NCBI RefSeq assembly: GCF_000407365.1
Contig: NZ_ASVU01000002.1
Coordinates: 186,001-250,000, forward strand
Direction of reading: 5' to 3'
Length of the DNA stretch: 64,000 bases
DNA from: Enterococcus asini ATCC 700915
GTDB lineage: Bacteria; Bacillota; Bacilli; Lactobacillales; Enterococcaceae
Below, piece after piece: positions 44,470-56,230 of the stretch; position 1 is the stretch's first letter; each line of letters opens with the position of its first letter. The notes under the pieces were generated by a model, which was not told the origin of the DNA, made no database searches, and saw nothing but the letters and a program-made list of their open reading frames with translations. A program made the translations under genes and the position numbers.

Positions 44470-47223
44470 TTAAGCGGCTTTTCTTCGCAACCAAGCTTTT
44501 CGTAGTTCTTCTAGTAGGATGATTGGCAGCGGAATGGCAATCAAGAAAAGCCAGTCTTGCAATTCGATACCGGTAGTGTGGAAGAGTCCTTGAAGTATCG
44601 GTAAGTAAACCAAGGCTAAGATGATTACAATCTCGGCTACAATACCGAAGAGGACTCGCCGATTACTGAAGAAGCCAACTTTAAACAAGGACTCGGTATT
44701 AGTACGACAGTTGAAGACGGCCCCGATTTGACTAAAGACAATCGCCGCTAATGTCATAGTAGTGGCCAAAACATAAGTGTGTCCCGTTGCGGCCAAAGGT
44801 TGGCTAGGCCAGCCGGCACGCCAATTGACGAAGAAATACGCCAGAGTGGCAAAAAGGGAAGCCATTAACCCATACCAACCAAATGCTTTCCACAAAAGTT
44901 TTTTCGTAAGTAGGTGAGTATGTTTTTCTCGTGGGGGGTTCTCCATCAAGCCTTCTTCTGTGGGCTCGGAGGCCAGACCCAATGCGGGGAAAATATCCGT
45001 ACCCAAATCGATGGTCAAGATTTGCATGACCGTCAAAGGCAGAGGAATCATGCCCCGGGATAAAAGAAACAGTAGGGAAGGCACGGCTTCAGGGACATTG
45101 CTGTTTAAAATATACAACAAGAAACGGCGAATATTGGCATACACGGTGCGCCCTTCTTCAATGGCGTTGACAATCGAAGTGAAATTGTCATCGGTTAAGA
45201 TCATATCCGCGGCTTCTTTGGCCACGTCGGTTCCGGTGATTCCCATGGCCACACCGATGTCGGCCTTCTTCAATGCTGGGGCATCGTTGACCCCATCACC
45301 AGTGGAAGCCACGACTTCGCCTAATTGTTGCAGGTTGTCCACCACGCGGTATTTTTGTTCCGGGGCCACGCGGGCAAAGATGATCTCATGGGTCAGATTT
45401 TCTTTTAATTCAGCGTCAGACATTTGTGCCAACTGATCTCCCGTGACAATCCGCAGATCCTCTCCTTGAACGATACCGATTTTTCGGGCGATGCTCTCGG
45501 CGGTTAAACCATAGTCCCCAGTAACCATGATAATGCGAATGCTAGCTTTGTGACATTTTTCGATGGCTTCCATCACATTGTCTCGGGGAGGATCTTGACT
45601 GGCACTCAGGCCCACGAAGATTAAGTTTTGCTCCGTGGCCTCCACGGTATAGTCGGTTTCTTCCGGTGCTAAGGGTCGATAGGCACAAGCCAAGGTACGT
45701 AAGCCTTCTTTGGCGTACTGATCATTTTGGGTGAGAATTTCACGCTTGATGTCTGCTGTTAAAGGCGCTACCTTGCCATTTTTCCTATACTGGCTACAAA
45801 CAGCGAGGACTTCGTTGATGCCTCCTTTTGTGAAAATCAGTCGTTTTTGTTCTCCTTGATGAATGGTAGACATACGCTTTCTTTGCGAGTCAAAGGGGAG
45901 TTCTTTGATTCTGGGATAGCTCTGGCTTTCTTGTTTGACTGAAAAGAGGGCTTTTTGGGCTAAGACTAACAAGCTGCCTTCGTCCGGGCCACCGACTAAG
46001 TGAGCGTGGCCGCCTTTTTCTTCAATGGCGGAGTTGTTGCACAAAGCCCCAATGCGAATAAAGGTTTCTAAGTCTTGTTCCAAACTCAACTCGATTGGCC
46101 GTCCTTCTTGAGTGACATTTCCATGAGCCTCATAGCCACTGCCAGAAACGGCGTATTCCCCAACTGGCAACCAAACTTTTTCAATGGTCATCTGATTTTT
46201 CGTCAAGGTGCCGGTTTTATCCGAACAAATCACAGTGGTTTCGCCTAAGGTTTCGACGCTGTTTAAATGTTTCACCAAAGCGTTGCGTTTAGCCATTTTT
46301 TGAACGGCATTGGCCAAAGCCAGGGTCACCGTGGGCAACAAGCCTTCCGGAATAAAGGCTACCACCATTCCTAAAGCAAAGAGAAAGGCTTGGACAATCG
46401 GATATTTCACTACGAAGACGGCGGCGATAAAGAATAAAATTCCGATGATAATGGCAATCACGGAGATTTGCCGGGTCAAAACGTTTAATTCCTTTTCTAA
46501 GGGAGTTACAGTTTCTGTGACGGTCCCTGTCAAAGAAGCAATTTGCCCGAATTCCGTATCCATTCCCGTGGCTAGTACAATCATCTGACCGCTACCGGCT
46601 ACAACGGACGTCCCTTCGTAGACGAGATTGGCCTCGGAAAAGCGCCCGGCGGCCTGAATCGCTGCTTGGCTTTGGGAGGCGTCTTCTTTACTGACGGGAA
46701 CGGCTTCCCCGGTTAGTGAGGACTGGTTGACTTGCAGGCTGTCACAGACAAACAGTCGTCCATCCGCTGGAATATTGTCGCCGCTATTTAACAAGACGAT
46801 GTCTCCAGGGACCAATTCTTCAGTAGTTACTTTTAAAGGAGCCCCATCCCGCAAAACCTTTGCATAAGAAGGAAGCATCTTTTGGAGGGCATCTGTGGCT
46901 GCTTGGGCCCGCTGCTGCTGCCAAAAACTGAAGAGACCGTTGATGATGTTGACTAACCAGATGGCCACACCTAGCTCGTGCATTTGAGCGACAAAAGCGA
47001 TGCCCCCAGCAATCCACAGTAAAAGCGACATTAAACTGGAAAAGTTCTTAAAAAAAGCCTTGAGTCTAGAAGGACCGTTTTGGGTGGTGATTACATTTCT
47101 TCCGTATTGAGCCAAGCGTGTTGTTGCCTCGTCACTGCTTAACCCTGTGGTGCTACTGCCACTTTTTTTGAAGACTTCTTCTTTGTCAATGGTAGCCCAT
47201 TGTTTAGGTTCCATCTTAGCCAT
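44470..47223 (-). CDS. P2-type cation-transporting ATPase
   Basis: This 917-residue ion pump has the usual layout: actuator domain with SLTGEAVPV, membrane helix M4 with PEGLLP, phosphorylation site D335 in SDKTGTLT, a nucleotide-binding region, the TGDGVNDAPALKKADIG hinge, and six C-terminal helices. Ten transmembrane helices are expected. The PEGLLP motif is closer to Na+/K+-type (P2C) pumps than to the PEGLPA of calcium pumps, so the ion is uncertain. I chose ATG at 47223, 8 bases after GAGG in GAGGTGAT; ATG 47229 and GTG 47232 are alternatives. Confidence 0.88.
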   Translation of the reverse strand: MAKMEPKQWATIDKEEVFKKSGSSTTGLSSDEATTRLAQYGRNVITTQNGPSRLKAFFKNFSSLMSLLLWIAGGIAFVAQMHELGVAIWLVNIINGLFSFWQQQRAQAATDALQKMLPSYAKVLRDGAPLKVTTEELVPGDIVLLNSGDNIPADGRLFVCDSLQVNQSSLTGEAVPVSKEDASQSQAAIQAAGRFSEANLVYEGTSVVAGSGQMIVLATGMDTEFGQIASLTGTVTETVTPLEKELNVLTRQISVIAIIIGILFFIAAVFVVKYPIVQAFLFALGMVVAFIPEGLLPTVTLALANAVQKMAKRNALVKHLNSVETLGETTVICSDKTGTLTKNQMTIEKVWLPVGEYAVSGSGYEAHGNVTQEGRPIELSLEQDLETFIRIGALCNNSAIEEKGGHAHLVGGPDEGSLLVLAQKALFSVKQESQSYPRIKELPFDSQRKRMSTIHQGEQKRLIFTKGGINEVLAVCSQYRKNGKVAPLTADIKREILTQNDQYAKEGLRTLACAYRPLAPEETDYTVEATEQNLIFVGLSASQDPPRDNVMEAIEKCHKASIRIIMVTGDYGLTAESIARKIGIVQGEDLRIVTGDQLAQMSDAELKENLTHEIIFARVAPEQKYRVVDNLQQLGEVVASTGDGVNDAPALKKADIGVAMGITGTDVAKEAADMILTDDNFTSIVNAIEEGRTVYANIRRFLLYILNSNVPEAVPSLLFLLSRGMIPLPLTVMQILTIDLGTDIFPALGLASEPTEEGLMENPPREKHTHLLTKKLLWKAFGWYGLMASLFATLAYFFVNWRAGWPSQPLAATGHTYVLATTMTLAAIVFSQIGAVFNCRTNTESLFKVGFFSNRRVLFGIVAEIVIILALVYLPILQGLFHTTGIELQDWLFLIAIPLPIILLEELRKAWLRRKAA

Positions 47224-47359
47224 TTCCATCACCTCGTCCTTATTTTCGTATGATTCCCAGAAAATTGCAAAAGATAGAGTGCTTAAGGAGTAGGTAGGGA
47301 ATTTCTGAAGAAGAAGTAAAGGATTTTCCCGGTGTTCTTTTGAGAGAGAGAAAAAATAG

Positions 47360-47373
47360 CGAAAATATGTTCC
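47360..47373. promoter_or_regulatory. LexA (SOS) box before uvrBA
   Basis: CGAAAATATGTTCC matches the Gram-positive LexA/DinR consensus CGAACRNRYGTTYC at 13 of 14 positions. It lies just upstream of the -10 box, so LexA binding would block uvrBA transcription until DNA damage. Confidence 0.85.
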
Positions 47374-47376
47374 CTA

Positions 47377-47385
47377 TGGTAAAAT
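47377..47385 (+). promoter_or_regulatory. uvrB promoter, extended -10
   Basis: TG-G-TAAAAT (47377-47385) directly after the LexA box and about 77 bases before the uvrB start. Confidence 0.6.
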
Positions 47386-47461
47386 AAGCGAGTTAGGAAC
47401 CCTTTTGCGTGTCAGCTAGTCTGAAAGAGGGTACACTAGGTTTGAAGAGAGGATGATTCCT

Positions 47462-49453
47462 GTGATTGAACGTGAAACAAATCACCAGTTTGATTTGGTC
47501 TCGAAGTATCAGCCGGCCGGGGACCAACCGGAGGCCATTGCCCAATTAGTGGCGGGGATTAAGGGGGGCGAAAAAGCCCAAGTTTTATTAGGAGCGACCG
47601 GTACAGGGAAGACCTATACCATCTCCAATGTAATTCAACAGGTGAATAAGCCGACCTTGATTATTGCCCATAACAAAACCTTAGCAGGACAGCTCTACGG
47701 GGAGTTTAAGGAATTTTTCCCCAACAATGCCGTGGAATACTTTGTCAGCTATTATGACTATTACCAACCGGAAGCCTATGTGCCGTCATCGGATACGTAT
47801 ATCGAAAAAGATTCTAGTATCAATGATGAAATCGACAAATTGCGTCACTCTGCCACGAGCTCTCTATTGGAGCGTAACGATGTGGTGGTAGTGGCTTCTG
47901 TGTCTTGTATTTTTGGTTTAGGTTCGCCAATGGAATACCAAAAACAAGTGGTTTCTTTACGGGTAGGGATGGAAATCAGTCGGGATCAATTGTTACGACG
48001 TTTGATTGAAATCCAATTTGAACGCAATGATATCGACTTCCAACGGGGCCGTTTCCGGGTCCGAGGAGATGTCGTGGAAATTTTTCCAGCTTCTCGGGAT
48101 GAACGGGCGCTACGGGTGGAATTTTTCGGAGACGAAATCGATCGGATCCGGGAAGTAGACGCTTTAACCGGTGAGATCATCAGTGAGACCGAACACGTCT
48201 CCATCTTTCCGGCTACTCACTTCGTTACCGACGAGAATCACTTGGATCATGCCATTGCCAGTATCCAAGCGGAACTAGATATGCGCTTGCAGATTTTACG
48301 AGCAGACAATAAGCTTTTAGAAGCGCAACGTTTGGAACAACGGACGAATTATGATATTGAGATGCTCCGGGAAATGGGCTATACGTCCGGTATCGAAAAC
48401 TATTCTCGCCACATGGACGGTCGTAATCCCGGAGAACCGCCGTATACTTTGCTGGACTTTTTCCCAGAGGATTTCTTAATCGTAATCGACGAATCCCACG
48501 TTACCATGCCTCAAGTACGGGGGATGTACAATGGGGACCGAGCCAGAAAGCAAATGCTGGTGGACTATGGGTTCCGCTTGCCTTCTGCACTGGACAACCG
48601 ACCTTTGCGCTTGGAAGAATTTGAAGAGCACGTACATCAGATTATTTATGTTTCCGCGACACCGGGACCTTACGAAGAAACACAAACAAATACTGTGGTG
48701 CAACAGATTATTCGACCAACGGGATTACTGGATCCGTTGATTGAAGTGCGACCGATTATGGGCCAAATCGATGATCTAGTGGGAGAAATCAATGAGCGCG
48801 CGGCAAAAGATGAGCGGGTCTTTGTCACCACTTTGACCAAGAAAATGTCCGAAGACTTAACGGATTATTTGAAAGAACTGGGCATTAAGGTTAAATATTT
48901 GCATTCGGATATTAAGACCTTGGAACGGACAGAAATCATCCGCAACTTGCGTTTAGGAGAATTCGACGTCTTGGTAGGGATTAACTTGTTGCGGGAAGGT
49001 TTGGACGTGCCGGAAGTTTCCTTGGTGGCGATTTTGGATGCAGATAAAGAAGGCTTTTTGCGAAGTGAACGTTCCTTGGTACAAACCATCGGCCGGGCTG
49101 CCCGTAATTCGGAAGGCAAAGTTATCATGTATGCAGACAAGATTACGGACTCCATGCAAAAAGCCATGGACGAAACCGCTCGTCGTCGGAGTATCCAAGA
49201 GAAATACAATGAAGAACACGGCATCGTGCCGAAGACGATTATTAAAGAAATTCGCGACTTGATTGCCATTACCAAAGTGGCGGAAGAAGACACTACGTAT
49301 ACTTTGGCGGACTATGAAGATATGTCCAAAGAAGATCGGGATACACTGATTATGAAGTTGGAAAAAGAAATGAAAGACGCGGCCAAAGCCTTAGACTTTG
49401 AAACCGCCGCGACATTACGGGATACAATCTTGGAATTAAAAGCCGGTCAGTAA
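47462..49453 (+). CDS. uvrB: Excinuclease ABC subunit UvrB
   Basis: The 663-residue helicase-like subunit verifies damage and loads UvrC in nucleotide excision repair. It has Walker A GATGTGKT (44-51), the beta-hairpin region [14 protein letters not shown] near 100, helicase motifs including DESHVTMPQ and QTIGRAARN, and a C-terminal UVR domain ([21 protein letters not shown]). I prefer the GTG at 47462 (MIERET start, as in Enterococcus UvrB), nine bases after AGAGG; the ATG at 47453 abuts that site. It is the first gene of uvrBA and under a LexA box. Confidence 0.97.
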   Translation: MIERETNHQFDLVSKYQPAGDQPEAIAQLVAGIKGGEKAQVLLGATGTGKTYTISNVIQQVNKPTLIIAHNKTLAGQLYGEFKEFFPNNAVEYFVSYYDYYQPEAYVPSSDTYIEKDSSINDEIDKLRHSATSSLLERNDVVVVASVSCIFGLGSPMEYQKQVVSLRVGMEISRDQLLRRLIEIQFERNDIDFQRGRFRVRGDVVEIFPASRDERALRVEFFGDEIDRIREVDALTGEIISETEHVSIFPATHFVTDENHLDHAIASIQAELDMRLQILRADNKLLEAQRLEQRTNYDIEMLREMGYTSGIENYSRHMDGRNPGEPPYTLLDFFPEDFLIVIDESHVTMPQVRGMYNGDRARKQMLVDYGFRLPSALDNRPLRLEEFEEHVHQIIYVSATPGPYEETQTNTVVQQIIRPTGLLDPLIEVRPIMGQIDDLVGEINERAAKDERVFVTTLTKKMSEDLTDYLKELGIKVKYLHSDIKTLERTEIIRNLRLGEFDVLVGINLLREGLDVPEVSLVAILDADKEGFLRSERSLVQTIGRAARNSEGKVIMYADKITDSMQKAMDETARRRSIQEKYNEEHGIVPKTIIKEIRDLIAITKVAEEDTTYTLADYEDMSKEDRDTLIMKLEKEMKDAAKALDFETAATLRDTILELKAGQ

Positions 49454-49483
49454 ATAGACCGGCAAACTGTAAGGAGGCCGATC

Positions 49484-52303
49484 ATGGCAAACGATAAAAT
49501 TGTGATTCATGGCGCTCGTGCCCATAATTTGAAAAATGTAGATGTAACGATTCCGCGGGATCAATTGGTGGTAGTCACTGGACTATCCGGCTCGGGGAAG
49601 AGTTCCTTGGCCTTTGATACGTTGTATGCAGAAGGACAACGGCGGTATGTGGAAAGTCTTTCTGCCTATGCGCGCCAGTTTTTAGGACAAATGGATAAAC
49701 CGGATGTGGATAGCATCGACGGCTTGAGCCCGGCGATTTCTATCGACCAAAAGACTACTAGTAAGAATCCTCGCTCTACCGTGGGAACGGTGACCGAGGT
49801 TAATGACTATTTGCGCTTATTGTACGCCCGGGTGGGACATCCGATTTGTCCTAATGATCACATTGAAATCACCAGTCAGTCTGTGGAACAAATGGTGGAT
49901 GCGGTCTTGGCTTTACCGGAACGCACGAAGATTCAAATCTTGGCTCCGATTGTCTATCAGAAAAAAGGCCAGCACAAAAAAGTCTTTGAAATGATTCAAC
50001 GAGAAGGCTATGTGCGGGTGCGAGTAGATGGAGAGATTTACGAAATCACCGAAGTACCGGAATTAGAAAAAAATCGCAAACACGAAATCAGCATCGTCAT
50101 CGACCGGATTGTGGTGAAAGAAGGTGTGCGTTCTCGCTTATTTGGTTCCTTTGAAACAGCCCTTCACTTGGCAAAAGGCTATGCGGTAGTGGATGTCATC
50201 GGTCAAGAGGAAATGCTCTTTAGTGAACATTATTCTTGTCCTTATTGTGGATTTACCGTGGGCGAGTTGGAACCGCGACTCTTTTCTTTCAATGCGCCTT
50301 TTGGAGCGTGTCCCGAATGTGACGGGCTGGGTATCAAATTGGAAGTGGACGAAGATTTGGTGATTCCAGATCCAAGTAAAACCTTGGCAGAAGGGGCAAT
50401 TGTGCCTTGGAATCCCATCAGTTCTCAATACTATCCTGAACTACTCCGGCAGGCGTGCGAAAGCTTCGGCATCGACATGAACACGCCGTTTGAGGATCTC
50501 CCTGAAGAACACCGGGAAATCGTCTTGCGGGGTTCGGCGGGAGAAGCCTTCCATTTCCATTATGAAAATGACTTTGGGGGCGTCCGAGATGTGGAAGTGC
50601 CCTTTGAAGGTGTTTTGACCAATATTAAACGCCGTTACCACGAAACCAATAGCGATTTCACTAGAGATCAAATGCGCCTGTACATGACGGAATTGACGTG
50701 TCAAGCGTGTCACGGTTTTCGTTTGAACCCACAAGCGCTCTCGGTACAAATCAACGAAGTCAACATCGGGGAATTAAGCCAGTTGGCCATCGACAAAGCC
50801 TTGACCTTTGTGGAAGGGTTGCAACTTTCGGAACAAGAACAAACCATTGCGAAACCAATCTTAAAAGAAGTTCACGATCGCCTGCACTTTTTACGCAATG
50901 TAGGGCTGGAATATCTGACCTTGAGTCGTTCCAGTGGGACTTTGTCTGGGGGAGAAGCTCAGCGGATTCGCTTGGCCACCCAAATCGGGTCCAATCTCTC
51001 GGGGGTCTTATATATCTTAGACGAGCCTTCCATCGGTTTGCACCAACGAGACAACGATCGTTTACTAGATTCACTACGGAAGATGCGTGACTTGGGCAAT
51101 ACTTTGATCGTGGTGGAACACGACGAAGATACCATGAAAGCTGCCGACTACTTAATTGATGTAGGCCCAGGCGCCGGGGATCAAGGGGGCAAAATCGTCG
51201 CAGCAGGCACACCGGCAGAAGTTGCAGCAAATCCAAATTCCATTACCGGACAGTACTTGTCCGGTAAAAAAGTGATTCCTGTACCAACCAAACGCCGCAA
51301 AGGCAACGGAGAAAAAATCAGCTTAACGAAAGCCTCGGAAAACAACTTAAAAGACATCAATGTGGACTTTCCACTTGGGAAGTTTATTGCCGTGACTGGT
51401 GTTTCTGGTTCCGGGAAATCCACTTTGGTCAATGAAATCTTGAAAAAAGCCTTGGCTCAAAAAATTAACCACAACACTCATAAACCAGGGAAATTCAAAA
51501 AAATTACCGGATATGAATCAATCGAAAAAATCATCGATATCGATCAAAGTCCGATTGGCCGGACTCCTCGGAGTAATCCAGCGACGTATACGAGTGTATT
51601 CGACGATATTCGGGATCTCTTCACGAAGACCAATGAAGCCAAGATTCGTGGCTATAAGAAAGGCCGCTTTAGTTTCAACGTTAAAGGTGGGCGTTGTGAA
51701 GCATGTAAAGGGGACGGCATCATCAAAATCGAGATGCACTTTTTGCCGGATGTTTACGTGCCTTGCGAAGTTTGCCATGGGAAACGCTACAATTCAGAAA
51801 CTTTAGAAGTCCATTATAAAGGGAAAAATATCGCAGAAATCTTGGAAATGACCGTAGAAGACGCCGTAGAGTTCTTCAAACACATTCCGAAGATTCACCG
51901 GAAATTGGAGACAATTGTGGATGTGGGTCTAGGCTATGTGACTTTGGGTCAGCCTGCCACTACGTTATCAGGTGGGGAAGCCCAACGAATGAAGTTGGCT
52001 AGTGAATTGCACAAGAAGTCCAATGGCAAGAGCTTTTACATTTTGGATGAGCCAACCACAGGGCTTCACACAGATGATATCGCGCGACTTTTGCAAGTGT
52101 TGGAACGTCTTGTGGATGCAGGGAATACCGTTTTAGTGATTGAACACAACTTGGATGTGATTAAGACGGCGGACTGGGTTATTGACCTGGGACCAGAAGG
52201 AGGCGACGGGGGCGGTACGATTGTAGCGACCGGTACACCGGAAAAAATCGCCAAAGTTGCAGAAAGCTATACGGGACAATACTTGAAACGAGTCTTGAAA
52301 TAA
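49484..52303 (+). CDS. uvrA: Excinuclease ABC subunit UvrA
   Basis: The 939-residue dimeric ATPase finds DNA lesions and hands them to UvrB. It has two ABC modules: Walker A GLSGSGKS (33-40) and GVSGSGKS in the second half, each with signature LSGGEAQR. Zinc fingers CPYC...CPEC and CEAC...CEVC are present. Start ATG follows AAGGAGG, 30 bases behind uvrB. A terminator-like hairpin follows. Confidence 0.98.
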   Translation: MANDKIVIHGARAHNLKNVDVTIPRDQLVVVTGLSGSGKSSLAFDTLYAEGQRRYVESLSAYARQFLGQMDKPDVDSIDGLSPAISIDQKTTSKNPRSTVGTVTEVNDYLRLLYARVGHPICPNDHIEITSQSVEQMVDAVLALPERTKIQILAPIVYQKKGQHKKVFEMIQREGYVRVRVDGEIYEITEVPELEKNRKHEISIVIDRIVVKEGVRSRLFGSFETALHLAKGYAVVDVIGQEEMLFSEHYSCPYCGFTVGELEPRLFSFNAPFGACPECDGLGIKLEVDEDLVIPDPSKTLAEGAIVPWNPISSQYYPELLRQACESFGIDMNTPFEDLPEEHREIVLRGSAGEAFHFHYENDFGGVRDVEVPFEGVLTNIKRRYHETNSDFTRDQMRLYMTELTCQACHGFRLNPQALSVQINEVNIGELSQLAIDKALTFVEGLQLSEQEQTIAKPILKEVHDRLHFLRNVGLEYLTLSRSSGTLSGGEAQRIRLATQIGSNLSGVLYILDEPSIGLHQRDNDRLLDSLRKMRDLGNTLIVVEHDEDTMKAADYLIDVGPGAGDQGGKIVAAGTPAEVAANPNSITGQYLSGKKVIPVPTKRRKGNGEKISLTKASENNLKDINVDFPLGKFIAVTGVSGSGKSTLVNEILKKALAQKINHNTHKPGKFKKITGYESIEKIIDIDQSPIGRTPRSNPATYTSVFDDIRDLFTKTNEAKIRGYKKGRFSFNVKGGRCEACKGDGIIKIEMHFLPDVYVPCEVCHGKRYNSETLEVHYKGKNIAEILEMTVEDAVEFFKHIPKIHRKLETIVDVGLGYVTLGQPATTLSGGEAQRMKLASELHKKSNGKSFYILDEPTTGLHTDDIARLLQVLERLVDAGNTVLVIEHNLDVIKTADWVIDLGPEGGDGGGTIVATGTPEKIAKVAESYTGQYLKRVLK

Positions 52304-52328
52304 AAGTTTCTCTATGATTTTCCTACTG

Positions 52329-52359
52329 GGAGCGTGAAGCCTTGCTTTGCGCTCCTTTT
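52329..52359 (+). terminator. Terminator after uvrA
   Basis: A 12-bp stem with wobble pairs (52329-52340 with 52344-52355), CTT loop and four Ts. Confidence 0.8.
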
Positions 52360-52438
52360 CTAGTGTATGATAAGATACTGAAAACAAGGAACAGGTTCAA
52401 TACCTGTTAGCCAGAGACGGTGGAAAGAAGGAGTACAG

Positions 52439-53155
52439 GTGGAAAATTTTTTTAGCATTATGGGGGGCATGGGAACCATGGCCACGGAAAGTTTCGTACG
52501 AGTATTAAACCAACGAACGGTTACCCATAAGGATCAGGATTATTTGAACTATGTCTTGTTCAATCACGCCACTGTACCGGATCGCACCGCAGCGATTTTA
52601 CATCCAGGAGAAGCGGCGGATCCACTGCCATTTTTGTTGGATGATATTGCCAAGCAAAATTTATTGGAGCCGAATTTTATTGTGTTGACCTGTAATACGG
52701 CTCATTACTACTATGATCAATTGCAAGACGCAACGAAGATTCCGTTATTGCACATGCCTCGAGAAGCAGCTCGCGCTTTACAAGGCCAGCAACAAGGGGG
52801 CAAAGTGGCCTTTCTTGGTACCGAGGGCAGCGTTAGGGCCGGCGTGTACACGAAGGAATTGACCGCAGCCGGATTTGAAGTAGTTTTACCAGATGAGGTA
52901 CTGCAAGGAAAAGTCAATCAGCTAATCTATGGGGATATTAAAGAGCGGGACTTTTTAAATGTTCCTTTGTACCACGAGATACTCTCCGATGCGATTGAAG
53001 GACAAGGTTGTGAAAGTGTGGTTTTAGGCTGTACAGAATTGTCCTTAATGGAAGAACATGCTCCAGGACATGGCTTTTGCGTGGTGGACGCTCAGTCGAT
53101 TTTGGTGGATCGAACCATTGAACGGGCTTTGGCAGATCGCCAAAAAGCGAATTAA
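52439..53155 (+). CDS. Aspartate/glutamate racemase family protein
   Basis: The 238-residue protein is a cofactor-independent amino-acid racemase. The two catalytic cysteines are visible as C85 in LTCNTAH and C198 in LGCTELSL, with the glycine-rich start [11 protein letters not shown] typical of the AspR/YgeA group. It interconverts L- and D-forms of an acidic or related amino acid, possibly for cell-wall D-Asp, as enterococci of the E. faecium type use D-Asp cross bridges. Substrate is inferred. It starts at GTG after AAGGAG and ends at its own terminator. Confidence 0.87.
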   Translation: MENFFSIMGGMGTMATESFVRVLNQRTVTHKDQDYLNYVLFNHATVPDRTAAILHPGEAADPLPFLLDDIAKQNLLEPNFIVLTCNTAHYYYDQLQDATKIPLLHMPREAARALQGQQQGGKVAFLGTEGSVRAGVYTKELTAAGFEVVLPDEVLQGKVNQLIYGDIKERDFLNVPLYHEILSDAIEGQGCESVVLGCTELSLMEEHAPGHGFCVVDAQSILVDRTIERALADRQKAN

Positions 53156-53165
53156 ATAAAAAAGT

Positions 53166-53196
53166 AAAACGTCTCCTAGTGACGGAGGCGTTTTTT
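53166..53196 (+). terminator. Terminator after racemase gene
   Basis: AAAACGTCTCC pairs with GGAGGCGTTTT (one G-T pair), followed by Ts to 53196. Confidence 0.88.
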
Positions 53197-53257
53197 GCTG
53201 GGTAAATCCAGGATAATGTAAGTTTTCAGTAAAAATATAGCAAGGACACGCCCGGAA

Positions 53258-53266
53258 TGCTATAAT
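53258..53266 (+). promoter_or_regulatory. rapZ-yvcK-whiA promoter, extended -10
   Basis: TG-C-TATAAT (53258-53266), a perfect extended -10, 43 bases before rapZ. Confidence 0.7.
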
Positions 53267-53308
53267 AGAATTTAGTGAACCACAGCTCGGAAAGGAGTTT
53301 GATTTCTT

Positions 53309-54193
53309 ATGCAAGATAATTTAAAACTGGTGATTATTACCGGTATGAGCGGCGCGGGGAAAACCGTTGCCATCCAAAGTTTTGAAGATATGGGCTTCTT
53401 TTGTATCGACAACATGCCGCCTTCTTTGATTCCCAAGTTTTGGGAGTTGATTAAAGAGTCAGGGAAGATTACAAAGATTGCCTTGGTGGTCGACTTGCGC
53501 TCTCGCTCTTTCTTTGAAGAGATCCAATCCATGTTAGTCAGCATTGAAAATACCAATTTCATCGACACCCAAGTCTTGTTCTTGGATGCTTCCGATGAAG
53601 AATTGGTCTCTCGTTACAAAGAAACTCGCCGGACCCATCCATTGGCCATGGACGGCTTGATTACAGAAGGAATTCGCAAAGAACGGGCGATTTTAGAGGA
53701 TCTGAAACCAAAAGCAACCATCGTCATCGACACTACTAAATTAACTCCTCGGCAATTGCGGGAAAAAATCAATCAAGAGTTCAAGAGTTCCGCAGACCAT
53801 GGCTTCCGGGTGGAAATGGTATCTTTCGGCTTTAAGTATGGTCTGCCTATTGATGCTGATATCGTAATGGATGTGCGCTTTTTGCCAAATCCTCACTACA
53901 TTGACGATTTGCGCCCGTTAACGGGGATGGATCAGCCGGTTTATGAGTATGTTATGTCTTTTCCCGAAACGGAAGAATTCTATGAGAAATTTCTTGATCT
54001 GCTGCTGACGATTATGCCGGGTTATGTGAAAGAAGGCAAAAGCAGTTTGACCGTGGCGATTGGTTGTACTGGCGGGCAGCACCGTTCTGTGGCATTGACC
54101 GAACGGGTGGGTCATGCACTAGCAAAAGAATACAAGGTGAATATCACCCATCGTGACAAAGACAAACGCAAGGAGACGGTGAACCGCTCATGA
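53309..54193 (+). CDS. rapZ: RNase adapter protein RapZ (P-loop, YvcJ)
   Basis: The 294-residue nucleotide-binding protein has Walker A GMSGAGKT (12-19) and C-terminal motifs [26 protein letters not shown] and [10 protein letters not shown]. In E. coli RapZ guides RNase E to the GlmZ small RNA to tune glmS; in Firmicutes (YvcJ) it binds nucleotides and affects competence, with no RNase E partner. It overlaps yvcK by 4 bp in the highly conserved rapZ-yvcK-whiA operon. Confidence 0.95.
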   Translation: MQDNLKLVIITGMSGAGKTVAIQSFEDMGFFCIDNMPPSLIPKFWELIKESGKITKIALVVDLRSRSFFEEIQSMLVSIENTNFIDTQVLFLDASDEELVSRYKETRRTHPLAMDGLITEGIRKERAILEDLKPKATIVIDTTKLTPRQLREKINQEFKSSADHGFRVEMVSFGFKYGLPIDADIVMDVRFLPNPHYIDDLRPLTGMDQPVYEYVMSFPETEEFYEKFLDLLLTIMPGYVKEGKSSLTVAIGCTGGQHRSVALTERVGHALAKEYKVNITHRDKDKRKETVNRS

Positions 54194-55188
54194 GAATGAA
54201 AACCTATCGTATCCGCCGACCAAAAGTCGTAGTAATAGGCGGAGGGACCGGTTTACCGGTTATTTTAAACAGTTTACGCAATGAAAGTGTGGACATCACC
54301 GCTGTCGTCACCGTAGCAGACGATGGCGGTTCTAGCGGTGAAATCCGCAACTCCATCTCCATGGCACCTCCAGGGGACTTGCGCAATGTGCTCGTGGCCA
54401 TGTCGGATATGCCAAAGCTGTATTCGGATATCTTTCAGTATCGCTTTAAAAAAGAAGACAACTTTTTGGCCAATCACGCCTTGGGAAATCTGATTATCGC
54501 GGCTATTGCGGAGATGCGAGGCAGTACGTATGATGCGGTGCAATTATTAAGTAAAATGATGCACGTGGACGGGCATGTCTATCCTAGTAGTGACACGCCT
54601 TTAGTTTTGCATGCGGTGTTTAAAGATGGTACAGAAGCCGTGGGGGAATCAAAAATTGCATTGGATCGCAAGACGATTGACCATGTCTTCGTGCGCAGTC
54701 AAAATCCTGAGGAAGAACCAAAAGCGGCTCGAAAAGTCGTTTCTGCGATTTTGGAAGCGGATATGATCGTCTTAGGCCCAGGCAGTCTGTTTACCAGTAT
54801 CTTGCCGAATTTAATGATTTCGGAAATTGGGGAAGCCGTGCGGAAAACCCAAGCGGAAACGGTCTATATTTGCAATATTATGACCCAAAAAGGGGAAACC
54901 GAGCACTTCACGGATGCCAATCATGTGCAAGTATTGCATGAACACCTAAAAGAGCCTTTTATCGACACAGTTTTGGTGAATACGGAACGAGTGCCGGAAG
55001 GGTATATGGATTTTGAAATCTATGATGAATACTTGGTGCAAGTGAAGCACGACTTCAAAGCGTTGCGCAATGAAGGCTGTCGGGTGGTTTCCACAGACTT
55101 TTTAAAACTCCGAGACAAAGGGGTATTCCACGATGGAGACAAAGTCGTGGAAGAATTACTAACGATTTTATACGGGGCCAAGTCCTAA
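54190..55188 (+). CDS. yvcK: YvcK/CuvA family protein (gluconeogenesis factor)
   Basis: The 332-residue UPF0052/CofD-like protein binds UDP-GlcNAc in B. subtilis and is needed for growth on gluconeogenic carbon and for cell-wall integrity. The [17 protein letters not shown] start, VADDGGSSG and [10 protein letters not shown] motifs are present. It overlaps rapZ by 4 bp (ATGA). Its placement in a window with glmS, glmM and nanE fits a role in aminosugar control. Confidence 0.95.
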   Translation: MRMKTYRIRRPKVVVIGGGTGLPVILNSLRNESVDITAVVTVADDGGSSGEIRNSISMAPPGDLRNVLVAMSDMPKLYSDIFQYRFKKEDNFLANHALGNLIIAAIAEMRGSTYDAVQLLSKMMHVDGHVYPSSDTPLVLHAVFKDGTEAVGESKIALDRKTIDHVFVRSQNPEEEPKAARKVVSAILEADMIVLGPGSLFTSILPNLMISEIGEAVRKTQAETVYICNIMTQKGETEHFTDANHVQVLHEHLKEPFIDTVLVNTERVPEGYMDFEIYDEYLVQVKHDFKALRNEGCRVVSTDFLKLRDKGVFHDGDKVVEELLTILYGAKS

Positions 55189-55225
55189 ATTTACGGACTC
55201 AGGTCAGAAGAAAGGGGGCGAGACG

Positions 55226-56158
55226 ATGTCTTTTGCCGCTGATGTTAAGAAAGAACTAACCGGCTTAGAGGTTCATCGAGAACACGCCAAAGCCGAACTG
55301 GCAGCGCTGTTGCGGATGAATGGCTCTTTAAGTTTGACCAATCACCAGTTTGTCTTAAACGTGCAAACAGAAAATGCCGCCATTGCTCGGCGGATTTACA
55401 CGTTGTTAAAGGATCACTTCGACGTGCGTAGCGAGCTGTTAGTGCGCCGGAAGATGAAGCTGAAAAAGAACAATGTCTATATCGTGCGGCTAAAGCAAGA
55501 TACCAAGCGGGTCTTAACCGAGCTAGACATCATGGAAGGCATGATGGTTCACAGTCATGTGTCTGATGAAATCATGGGCAATGCACAAAAGATGCGTTCT
55601 TATTTGAGGGGGGCTTTTATGGCTTCCGGCTCGATTAACAATCCGGAAACTAGTCGCTACCACTTGGAAATCTATTCTTTATATGAAGAGCACAATCAGG
55701 ATATTTGTGACATGTTGAATTACTATGACCTACACGCCCGCACCTTGGAGCGAAGAAATGGCTACATCGCTTATTTAAAAGGGGCAGAAAAAATTGCGGA
55801 CTTTTTGACCTTAATTGGGGCGACCAATTCCATGCTGAAGTTTGAGGACGTGCGGATTGTGCGAGATATGCGCAACTCCGTCAATCGCCTCGTGAATTGT
55901 GAAACGGCCAATATGAATAAGACCATTGATGCAGCTTCGAAACAAATCGAAAACATTCACTTTATCGAAAATCGGGTGGGGTTACAAGCCTTACCGGAAA
56001 AACTCCAAGAAATCGCCGTTTTGCGTATGGAACATCCAGAAATCAGTTTGAAAGAACTGGGGGAGATGATTCCTTCTGGAGCGATTTCGAAGTCGGGTAT
56101 TAACCACCGCATTCGCAAAATCAACGAATACGCCGAGCGCCTACGTTCGGAAACGTAA
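55226..56158 (+). CDS. whiA: DNA-binding protein WhiA
   Basis: The 310-residue protein has an N-terminal LAGLIDADG homing-endonuclease-like fold without catalytic residues (including [14 protein letters not shown]) and a C-terminal helix-turn-helix ([19 protein letters not shown]). In Firmicutes WhiA affects cell division and chromosome segregation. It starts at ATG after AAAGGGGG and closes the rapZ-yvcK-whiA operon before a strong terminator. Confidence 0.95.
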   Translation: MSFAADVKKELTGLEVHREHAKAELAALLRMNGSLSLTNHQFVLNVQTENAAIARRIYTLLKDHFDVRSELLVRRKMKLKKNNVYIVRLKQDTKRVLTELDIMEGMMVHSHVSDEIMGNAQKMRSYLRGAFMASGSINNPETSRYHLEIYSLYEEHNQDICDMLNYYDLHARTLERRNGYIAYLKGAEKIADFLTLIGATNSMLKFEDVRIVRDMRNSVNRLVNCETANMNKTIDAASKQIENIHFIENRVGLQALPEKLQEIAVLRMEHPEISLKELGEMIPSGAISKSGINHRIRKINEYAERLRSET

Positions 56159-56202
56159 AAAAGCATTCAGTTTCCTAGAGAAAGGAGACTGAATGCTTTT
56201 TG
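56157..56202. terminator. Bidirectional terminator after whiA
   Basis: Long stem (about 56157-56176 with 56183-56201) with A and T flanks between convergent whiA and the DsbA-like gene. Confidence 0.9.
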
Positions 56203-56230
56203 CGTGGCATAAGTCCATAGAAATAACTGT

